A DNA stretch of 6,109 bases from Bacteroidetes bacterium SW_11_45_7 (GTDB taxonomy: Bacteria > Bacteroidota > Bacteroidia > Chitinophagales > SW-11-45-7), in assembly GCA_003022985.1 (NCBI GenBank), contig PXTV01000114.1, positions 1 through 6,109 of the forward strand. Reading direction: 5' to 3'. The stretch's first letter is position 1; every line of letters begins with the position of its first letter. The position numbers and the translations under genes are program-made. A model generated the notes under the pieces. The model did no database searches. It saw only the letters and a list, made by a program, of their open reading frames with translations, and was not told where the DNA came from. This document shows positions 1 through 4,931 of this stretch, piece by piece.

Positions 1-80
1 TGTGTTCGTGTGTTCGTGTGTTCGTGTGTTGGTGTGTTGGTGTGTTGGTGTGTTCGTGTATTTATGTGTTCATGTATTCA
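1..80. repeat. 8-bp tandem array (TGTGTTCG/TGTGTTGG)
   Basis: Ten head-to-tail 8-bp units can be read from base 1. Units 1-3 and 7 are TGTGTTCG and units 4-6 are TGTGTTGG. The last three are decayed: TGTATTTA, TGTGTTCA and TGTATTCA. The array starts at the window edge, so its true length is unknown. The unit length is not a multiple of three and no gene runs through it, so it is most likely non-coding. It is followed by about 33 bp of unique sequence (81-113) before a second, unrelated array. Confidence 0.9.
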
Positions 81-113
81 TATTGAAAGCTAGAAACGGT
101 GTCAGCAGGTAAT

Positions 114-153
114 TAAATCTTAAATCTTAAATCTTAAATCTTAAATCTTAAAT
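114..153. repeat. 7-bp tandem array, left part (TAAATCT)
   Basis: Five complete TAAATCT units (114-148) and a partial one run directly into the insertion sequence that begins at 154. The same heptamer resumes at 1565 on the other side, so both parts were once one array. No gene is visible in bases 1-239 apart from this repeat, the 8-bp array and the end of the insertion sequence. Confidence 0.92.
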
Positions 154-170
154 CACTGGCGTCCGGGAAA
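154..170 (+). repeat. IS left terminal inverted repeat
   Basis: The sequence CACTGGCGTCCGGGAAA matches the reverse complement of the right end at 16 of 17 positions, with one G/A difference at position 14. Just inside it, CGGGA..TCCCG (164-175) can form a small hairpin. This end lies downstream of the transposase stop. Confidence 0.88.
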
Positions 171-239
171 TCCCGAAAACGCTTAAAAACAAAACCCTAA
201 CTCATTGATTATCAGGCACATCTTTTTACAATTTCAAAA

Positions 240-1454
240 TCAAGGGGGGTTAGCATAATCAAACTCCCTTTGGCTCTGTGCGGTCTTATTGATTCCTCTT
301 TGCTTGCCACCATATTTTAATAACTCTTTTATATTGATGTAATTCATTGCATGTAATCTCACGAGGCCAGCAAGCGTAGAGTACGACCACTGTCTTTTAA
401 CACCGCTTTTAATCACCATAAGCAATAAGTCTGCCAATAAGTTGCACCATATTTGGATGCGGATGGCATTCTCATTGTCTCCCAAAAATTTGCCGAGCTG
501 CAAATTCTGTTTGAGACGCTTAAACAGCAGCTCTATCTGCCATCGCTGCTTGTAAATCAGGGCGATCTGGGAAGGTGACTTCTGGAAGTCGTTTGTGATA
601 AATTGAAACTTGTTGTTGTCCTTATCCTGGTATTCAATAAGCCGGCAAATAACTTTTTCTTTTTGTGCCGAATGTCCCAGTTCCACATGCTGGTCTTTCA
701 AAACACCTGCTTCCTGATCCTCTTGGTCAATCTCAAGGTCTTGTTGAACGCTCACCTGACTCCCCCGTTTGAGACGGGTCACCCAGCTAAAACCCTTCTC
801 ATTCCATTCATTGAAACGCTTGTAGTCTCTGTAGGCCTTGTCAAACACCAAAATTGAGCCCTCGGGAAGCTTGTCGATATTTTTGAGAAACTGGCTGTCA
901 TGAGTGGCCGATGAGGTTAGCCGAACCACTGATGGGGCGTCTTCATTGTGATGCATTCCCACGTGAATTTTAACTCCGCCTTTCTTTTTACCATCGCCCG
1001 CAGGGCGGCCTGCCGACTTCATAATGTTTTTGAAAAGTGTAATGGTTGTTGAATCAACCAGAAACAAATCTTTAACCCAATCTTGGTGTGAAGGGCAGCT
1101 GTCCGGTAAAAACTGCTTAAGGTAATTGTAAGATGAATTGAAAATCTGCTCAAAAACTTTGGCATTGCGCTTCTGATTGGCGTCCGCAAATGTGCTCTTG
1201 CCAGGGAAATGTTGCAGTTGTGCGTGGTGCATTCGGCTGTCAAAACCCTCTATACCTGTTTCTATCTCACGAAGACTGGAGCAGTGCGTGAAAGCACCAA
1301 ATAACATGGTGATAAGATGATCCCATGTGTAGAATTTTTTGGTGAACTTATCCGCTTCCTGTTCCCGTATAACCTCGTTTAAGGCGTTTTTAGGCAACAA
1401 TTTAACCAGCTGTCCGAAAACCGGGTCCCCTTGAAAATGCTTACTTTTGCCCAT
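240..1454 (-). CDS. IS4-family DDE transposase (DUF4372 N-terminus)
   Basis: This is the DNA transposase that cuts and rejoins the ends of the surrounding insertion sequence. From the chosen start it has 404 residues. The first 70 or so (GKSKHFQGDPVFGQLVKLLP onward, then HLITMLFGAF) look like the DUF4372 N-terminal domain found before IS4 catalytic domains. The RNase H-like core follows: first Asp in LVDSTT (residue 134), second Asp in LVFDKAYRDY (205), and the YREK signature of IS4 transposases in YKQRWQIELLFKRLK (Y301, R304, E308, K315). All catalytic residues are present and there is no frameshift. The frame stays open upstream to an ATG at 1547, but the family typically begins at MGKSKHFQG, and the extra 31 codons would cross a strong hairpin, so the ATG at 1452-1454 is preferred. 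The stop is TGA at 240-242. Confidence in the family is high; in the start it is moderate. Confidence 0.93.
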   Translation of the reverse strand: MGKSKHFQGDPVFGQLVKLLPKNALNEVIREQEADKFTKKFYTWDHLITMLFGAFTHCSSLREIETGIEGFDSRMHHAQLQHFPGKSTFADANQKRNAKVFEQIFNSSYNYLKQFLPDSCPSHQDWVKDLFLVDSTTITLFKNIMKSAGRPAGDGKKKGGVKIHVGMHHNEDAPSVVRLTSSATHDSQFLKNIDKLPEGSILVFDKAYRDYKRFNEWNEKGFSWVTRLKRGSQVSVQQDLEIDQEDQEAGVLKDQHVELGHSAQKEKVICRLIEYQDKDNNKFQFITNDFQKSPSQIALIYKQRWQIELLFKRLKQNLQLGKFLGDNENAIRIQIWCNLLADLLLMVIKSGVKRQWSYSTLAGLVRLHAMNYINIKELLKYGGKQRGINKTAQSQREFDYANPP

Positions 1455-1470
1455 ACGTAATAGTTTTATG

Positions 1471-1509
1471 AAAAGGGAGTGGCTTTTTGCATGTAGATGA
1501 CTCCCTTTT
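1471..1509 (-). promoter_or_regulatory. Inverted repeat (hairpin) before the transposase start
   Basis: AAAAGGGAGT (1471-1480) and ACTCCCTTTT (1500-1509) are perfect 10-bp complements separated by 19 bases, ending 16 bases before the preferred transposase ATG. In minus-strand RNA it gives a GGGAGT..ACTCCC stem flanked by A-run and U-run. On the plus strand it is followed by a T-rich stretch (TTTTCTTTTT), so it could also stop plus-strand transcription. Stem-loops at this position are known in IS10 and IS50, where they damp transposase expression when transcription reads in from outside. That role here is inference. Confidence 0.6.
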
Positions 1510-1547
1510 CTTTTTATATTAATATGATAAACTGCTAATGTAAGCAT

Positions 1548-1564
1548 TTTTCCGGACGCCAGTG
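1548..1564 (-). repeat. IS right terminal inverted repeat
   Basis: Read on the minus strand this end is CACTGGCGTCCGGAAAA, matching the left end at 16 of 17 positions. It lies upstream of the transposase gene, so any transposase promoter must be in or next to it, between 1564 and about 1510. Confidence 0.88.
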
Positions 1565-1648
1565 AATCTTAAATCTTAAATCTTAAATCTTAAATCTCAA
1601 ATCTCAAATCTTAAATCTTAAATCTTAAATCTTAAATCTCATATCTCA
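1565..1648. repeat. 7-bp tandem array, right part (AATCTTA/AATCTCA)
   Basis: Twelve consecutive heptamers. Eight are AATCTTA (units 1-4 and 7-10), three are AATCTCA (units 5, 6 and 11) and the last is TATCTCA. It continues the array at 114-153 and was interrupted by the insertion sequence. After removal of one 10-bp target copy the ancestral array is about 114 bp, or some 16 units. It ends 9 bp from the yebC stop codon, so it would be transcribed as the immediate 3' tail of yebC unless termination intervenes. No hairpin terminator is visible there. Confidence 0.93.
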
Positions 1649-1657
1649 AACCTTCCC

Positions 1658-2404
1658 TCACACCACTTCCGCCACAATCTCATCGGTCATTTCCATGTTA
1701 TGGTAGACCGCTTTCACGTCTTCCTCGTCTTCCAGCGCATCGATCACTTTCATCACCTTGCGGGCAGTTTCCACGTCAACCTCCTGCGTATTTTGCGGAA
1801 TCCGCTGCAAGCTGGCGTTGGTCGTTTCGATGCCTAACTCCTCCAGCTTGTTGCGCATATTCCCGAAGTCCTTGACATCCGTGGTAACGGTATATTGGCC
1901 ATCTTCCAGCTCCACGTCTTCAGCACCGGCATCGATCAGCTCGAGCTCGAGGTCCTCGCTGTTCCATTCGCCCTGAGGGAATAGAAATACACCCTTTTGG
2001 TCGAACATAAAATCGACCGAGCCCTTGGTGGCGAGGTTACCACCCTTTTTGTTAAAGATAGCGCGGATATTGTTGACAGCACGGTTTTGGTTATCCGTTG
2101 AGCATTCGATAAAGACAGCGATCCCACCGGGTGCATAGCCCTCATACGTCAGCTCCATGTAATCGCTGACACTGCCCTCGCTCGCCTTTTTGATGGCGCT
2201 CTCGATGTTCTTCTTGGGCATGTTCACGCCCTTGGCGTTGTTGATAGCTGTGCGCAGGCGTGGATTTGAGTCCGGATCGGCCGTGCCCGCTTCCTTCACC
2301 GACACCATGATCTCCTTGATCATCTTGGAGAACATTTTGGAGCGTTTTTTATCTTCAACGGCCTTGGTATGTTTGATCTTGGACCACTTATTATGTCCTG
2401 CCAT
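1658..2404 (-). CDS. yebC: YebC/PmpR (TACO1) family protein
   Basis: This is a cytoplasmic protein of the YebC/PmpR/TACO1 family, 248 residues, close to the usual length of about 240-250. Family landmarks are all visible: the N-terminal AGHNKWSKIKHTK (residues 2-14), NPRLRTAINNAKGVNMPKKN (47-66), the YEGYAPGGIAVFIE segment (87-100), TDNQNRAVNNIR (103-114), GGNLATKGSV (121-130) and a C-terminal VYHNMEM (233-239). Family members were long annotated as transcriptional regulators (PmpR). More recent work on bacterial YebC and mitochondrial TACO1 places them at the ribosome, relieving stalls at proline-rich stretches. Which role applies here cannot be told from sequence. The start ATG (2402-2404) gives the canonical N-terminus MAGHNKWSK, so it is secure. 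It is followed downstream by the heptamer array and preceded by a 211-bp gap from plsC. Confidence 0.96.
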   Translation of the reverse strand: MAGHNKWSKIKHTKAVEDKKRSKMFSKMIKEIMVSVKEAGTADPDSNPRLRTAINNAKGVNMPKKNIESAIKKASEGSVSDYMELTYEGYAPGGIAVFIECSTDNQNRAVNNIRAIFNKKGGNLATKGSVDFMFDQKGVFLFPQGEWNSEDLELELIDAGAEDVELEDGQYTVTTDVKDFGNMRNKLEELGIETTNASLQRIPQNTQEVDVETARKVMKVIDALEDEEDVKAVYHNMEMTDEIVAEVV

Positions 2405-2615
2405 AATTGTATTGCTTTCTGATTCGCCACAATCGATTTGTCACATCCACCAACCCGAAAAGACGCATCAATTGTTTCTACACAACGCTCACATGCCATC
2501 TGAGACGTCAACAAATGTAGGAAAAACAGTGCTCTTGGCAGATGATTGCAACGATGCCTTTTCCATCAATTCAGTATGCCCATAGGATTTACCATCAATA
2601 TGAACTGGCTACGAA
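2405..2615. other. Intergenic gap between plsC and yebC
   Basis: These 211 bp separate two minus-strand genes. No clear hairpin terminator for plsC and no confident promoter for yebC could be read. On the minus strand one frame stays open for about 39 codons (start of the stretch PVHIDGKSYGHTELM) before a stop, but it has no start codon and matches no family I recognise. It may be a decayed fragment or chance. Confidence 0.5.
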
Positions 2616-3356
2616 TTACGAGTGAGAATTTTCCAGCCGCTTGCGCATCACCTGCTGCACCTGCTCCCGTAACCGGGGAATATCATCCATCGTCATGCCC
2701 TCGGTTTCGATGGGCGGATCCCAATAGGCAGTAATAGTCCCGGGGGATTGGTCAAAGGTGTAATGGGGCGATGCCAGTTTGTAGGAATTGAGGATGGTCT
2801 GTACCAGGATGGGATAGCCGCTTTGAATGGCTAACCGAAACGCCCCGTCATACATCTTTTTTAACGGTTGATCCGTTTTGTTACGCGTACCCTCCGGATA
2901 GATAACAACCGGAATGCCTTCGTTGAGGCGTTGCTCCATCACCTCGAATCCCTTTTCCTTGGATTCTTTATCCTTGCGGTCGATGAGGATGGTCAAATGC
3001 TTGGCGATATACCCGAAAAATGGCAGATTCCCCATCTCTTTTTTGGAAAGGAATTGGCTCAAAGCCGGACTGGTATAACCATTGATCAGCATGTCAATCT
3101 TGGATTGATGATTGCTCACGATCACATAGGTTCTGCTTTGATCGATATGCTCTTTGCCGTACACCCTGAGCCGTACACCGAATAAGAAAAGTACGAAAGG
3201 AGCAACATAGCGATAGGAAAAGCTCATGATAAAGCGTAAAGCACGCTTGCCAAAGAAAGAAAAAGCGATAAAATAAACCGGAAGCACCAAAATACAGATC
3301 ACGAAAAAGATCAGCACACAATACACGCCCCAAATTGTCCGGAGTACCTTGACCAT
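2616..3356 (-). CDS. plsC: 1-acyl-sn-glycerol-3-phosphate acyltransferase
   Basis: This enzyme transfers an acyl group to lysophosphatidic acid to make phosphatidic acid, the precursor of membrane phospholipids. It acts at the cytoplasmic face of the inner membrane. It has 246 residues, a normal length. Residues 8-35 are a hydrophobic membrane segment and 43-62 a second hydrophobic stretch. The catalytic NHQSKID (HX4D motif, H83 and D88) follows, then KKEMGNLPFFGYIAK (105-119), the YPEGTRN motif (153-159) that binds the glycerol-phosphate, and the proline-containing SGYPILVQT (179-187). All four acyltransferase motifs are present, so it should be active. Related lysophospholipid acyltransferases can use other acceptors, so exact substrate is inferred. 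The start ATG at 3354-3356 is the first in frame that leaves the whole membrane segment. It is divergent from the DUF374 gene that begins at 3554. Confidence 0.93.
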   Translation of the reverse strand: MVKVLRTIWGVYCVLIFFVICILVLPVYFIAFSFFGKRALRFIMSFSYRYVAPFVLFLFGVRLRVYGKEHIDQSRTYVIVSNHQSKIDMLINGYTSPALSQFLSKKEMGNLPFFGYIAKHLTILIDRKDKESKEKGFEVMEQRLNEGIPVVIYPEGTRNKTDQPLKKMYDGAFRLAIQSGYPILVQTILNSYKLASPHYTFDQSPGTITAYWDPPIETEGMTMDDIPRLREQVQQVMRKRLENSHS

Positions 3357-3474
3357 ATTGAATACGTTTATCAGTGATAGATATTAACGCTCCACAGCCT
3401 CACATCAAATATCTTGTTTTTCTTACAATCCTGCCGTTTGATAATGGCAAAGTGGATCAAGGTCAACACCCATA

Positions 3475-3568
3475 AACGAATTAACGAGAATACTTATTTT
3501 TACACTATGCTTTTCGATTTGAACGAATTAACGAGAATGCTTATTTTTACCCCATGCTTTTCGCTTTG
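3475..3568 (+). repeat. 47-bp tandem duplication over a gene start
   Basis: Two adjacent 47-bp copies, 3475-3521 and 3522-3568, agree at 43 of 47 positions. Each starts AACGAATTAACGAGAA, continues through CTTATTTTTAC and ends ATGCTTTTCGNTTTG. Each therefore carries the same untranslated stretch, an ATG and the first five codons. The ATG of copy 2 (3554-3556) starts the DUF374 gene. The ATG of copy 1 (3507-3509) is out of frame because 47 is not a multiple of three. Confidence 0.92.
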
Positions 3569-4204
3569 GCCTATATGGTGTACAATGTGCCCTGGCTCAT
3601 CAGGCCATTTTTCCTGTTCATGTCCTGGGCTATAGGGCTAACCCTCTACTCCCTTTTCGCTATTTTCCGATTGACGTGCCGTGTTCAATACAAAGGCCTT
3701 GACAAATTGCAGGCTAATCAAAACTACATCTACGCCTTTTGGCATCATCACCTCATTCCCTACTTTATAACGCATTTGCGCTACCGCAAGCCCCATGTGT
3801 GGATGAACCATCCCCTGTGGTTTATGAAGCCGGTGCATGTTATTCTTACACTACTGGGGACGAAAAAAATTGCCCTTGGCTCCTCGGGCTATGGCGGCAG
3901 GAAAGCACTCGAGCAAGTTGTGGATGATCTGAGGATCGGATACAATACGGCCATCAATCCGGATGGGCCAGCAGGTCCGCCATGTCAACTCAAACACGGG
4001 GTGTTGGATATGAGCATAGCAGCTAACAAAGCAGTTGTCCCACTAAAATTCGAAATGAAGCGCTGTTGTCGGCTAAGCTTTACCTGGGATCAAAAACGTG
4101 TACCTGTACCGTTTAGCAGAATTGATGTAATCTATGGCGAAGCCGTGCAGGTAACGGAAGCCAACAAACAGCAAGCCGCGCATAGCATACAGTCACAGCT
4201 TTGA
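3554..4204 (+). CDS. DUF374-family lysophospholipid acyltransferase-like protein
   Basis: The 216-residue protein matches the DUF374 family, a branch of the glycerolipid/lipid A acyltransferase superfamily, at about its usual length. Residues 1-40 are hydrophobic and probably sit in the inner membrane. The likely catalytic histidine motif is FWHHHLIPY (62-70), replacing the WHG.. type motif of relatives. The diagnostic family signature NPDGPAGPP (135-143) followed by LKHGVLDMS (146-154) is intact. It probably acylates a membrane lipid or glycolipid, but the substrate is not known for this family, so only a general role is offered. The start is the ATG in copy 2 of the 47-bp duplication. There is a TAA in the same frame at 3482-3484 and no ATG between, so this start is well supported. 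It is divergent from plsC and lies 31 bp before the DUF434 gene, in the same direction. Confidence 0.85.
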   Translation: MLFALAYMVYNVPWLIRPFFLFMSWAIGLTLYSLFAIFRLTCRVQYKGLDKLQANQNYIYAFWHHHLIPYFITHLRYRKPHVWMNHPLWFMKPVHVILTLLGTKKIALGSSGYGGRKALEQVVDDLRIGYNTAINPDGPAGPPCQLKHGVLDMSIAANKAVVPLKFEMKRCCRLSFTWDQKRVPVPFSRIDVIYGEAVQVTEANKQQAAHSIQSQL

Positions 4205-4235
4205 CTCGTAAGAATGGAAGCAAAGATTTGACCAA

Positions 4236-4775
4236 TTGCCTGACTCAAGGAAACATCGAGGCCCGGCTCCGAAAGACAGTACGCTTTTTGGAAGTGCTTA
4301 TCATTATGCTCTCCGCGCTGCTGTGGCCGACCTTTCCTGGCTATTGACGCGCCACTATTCGGAAAAGGCCGCGCTCAAGCTGGTCGGTGATCGCTACAAC
4401 CTCCGCGAGCGCCAAAGACTGGCCGTTCAACGTTCCGATCAGGCATTGTGCTATCGGCAAAAGCAAGAGCTGGCCATCAACCAGATCCATGGGCAAGCGC
4501 TCGTCATCGATACCTACAACCTCCTCATCCTCATTGAAAGCGTACTGGCAGGAGCTTATATTTTCAAGGGAAGGGATGGCTGGTATCGCGATTTGGCTGG
4601 TATTCACGGCAACTACCGCAAGGTGGCGGAAACGGTCCCCGCCATTGAAACAATTGGCAGCTTTTTGCAAAATTGCCATTGCCGGCCGATCACCTGGTTG
4701 ATCGATCAACCCGTGTCCAATTACGGCCTTTTAACTCAGGGACAATGGTATTGGCCTCAGTTTTCAGCTTGTTGA
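4236..4775 (+). CDS. DUF434-family protein, 3' end lost
   Basis: Residues 8-67 (RGPAPKDSTLF, then AALKLVGDRYNLRERQRLAV) match the DUF434 domain (COG2454 type). A second domain follows with the conserved IDTYNLLILIES (91-102), RDLAGIHGNYR (118-128) and WLIDQPVSN (154-162). The IDxYN pattern resembles the first strand of PIN/NYN-type nuclease folds, which is only a structural hint. No function is established for the family. Normal members run on for some 50 or more residues after PVSN, as I recall the family. Here the match stops at about residue 162, and the last 17 residues (from YGLLTQG) are read from the antisense strand of another broken gene. The start is also odd. The only start-like codon in the frame after a TAA at 4209-4211 is TTG at 4236-4238, and the nearby ATG (4214-4216) is out of frame and stops at once. 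The gene is therefore probably non-functional. Confidence 0.75.
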   Translation: MPDSRKHRGPAPKDSTLFGSAYHYALRAAVADLSWLLTRHYSEKAALKLVGDRYNLRERQRLAVQRSDQALCYRQKQELAINQIHGQALVIDTYNLLILIESVLAGAYIFKGRDGWYRDLAGIHGNYRKVAETVPAIETIGSFLQNCHCRPITWLIDQPVSNYGLLTQGQWYWPQFSAC

Positions 4776-4857
4776 CCTCCATGGTTAAGATGGCGTAGTA
4801 ATCATAGTCGGACAGGCGTACACCTTCCTTGACATCGATAAACTTCAGCATGGACAT
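4690..4857 (-). pseudogene. 5' stump of a trehalose-synthase-like glycosyltransferase
   Basis: On the minus strand an ATG at 4855-4857 (or 4849-4851, the likelier start, giving MLKFIDVKEG) opens 55 codons. The stretch VRLSDYDYYA to TIVPELKGR (ending at base 4723) resembles the N-terminus of TreT-like retaining glycosyltransferases. In those proteins an L.DY stretch and an LKG(R/K) motif lead straight into the conserved NST..GGGVAE nucleotide-sugar loop. That loop and the rest of the enzyme are absent. After R45 the frame reads through DUF434 sequence for about ten residues and stops at 4690-4692. The remnant is too short to be an enzyme. The family assignment rests on recalled resemblance over about 40 residues and is moderate. 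That this is a truncated coding start, rather than chance, is better supported by the junction with DUF434. Confidence 0.5.
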
Positions 4858-4910
4858 TCACTTGACGATTGCCCTTAGTTTGAACGAATAGGCTCTGGCA
4901 AACTTTTCTC

Positions 4911-4928
4911 AAAAAGCTTGAGCTCAAG
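4911..4928 (-). terminator. Weak candidate terminator after iaaA
   Basis: The perfect 12-bp palindrome CTTGAGCTCAAG (4917-4928) begins 3 bp after the iaaA stop and is followed on the minus strand by CTTTTT. As RNA the stem is only four pairs with a 4-base loop, so termination would be weak. The 70-odd bases around it, 4858-4931, contain no gene. Confidence 0.35.
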
Positions 4929-4931
4929 TAA

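Larger units (their letters stand above)
154..1564 (-). mobile_element. Complete IS4-family insertion sequence, about 1.41 kb
   Basis: The element is bounded by near-perfect terminal inverted repeats and holds a single transposase gene on the minus strand. It sits inside a 7-bp tandem array. The 10 bp just outside each end are identical (AATCTTAAAT at 144-153 and 1565-1574). Removing one copy restores the array in phase, which fits the duplications of roughly 8-13 bp known for IS4 relatives. Because the host repeat has a period of 7, a 3-bp or 17-bp duplication would look the same, so 10 bp is an inference. The transposase is uninterrupted and the ends are intact, so the copy may still be active. 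The exact IS name was not recognised. Confidence 0.9.

Noticed and set aside
1..153. Possible CRISPR-like array from the closely spaced repeats
   Set aside because: Units are 7 or 8 bp and directly adjacent, with no unique spacers, so these are simple tandem repeats.
2190..2585. 131-codon plus-strand frame across the yebC start
   Set aside because: About half is antisense to the highly conserved yebC N-terminus and the rest is intergenic, with no domain match.
3357..3474. Promoter for plsC (minus-strand GATATTTG as a -7 box)
   Set aside because: No TTG lies at the required 19-21 bp spacing upstream, so the match is not strong enough to report.
3414..3635. 73-codon plus-strand frame before and across the DUF374 start
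   Set aside because: It is open mainly because it passes through both copies of the 47-bp duplication in a shifted frame. It shows no family features, and its second half is an out-of-frame reading of the DUF374 gene.
4341..4709. 122-codon minus-strand frame opposite the DUF434 gene
   Set aside because: It is the antisense of well-conserved DUF434 codons and resembles no known protein.
3518..4890. Shared TTTGAACGAAT at 3518-3528 and 4879-4889
   Set aside because: An 11-bp match in two AT-rich intergenic stretches is easily chance and has no common position relative to genes.
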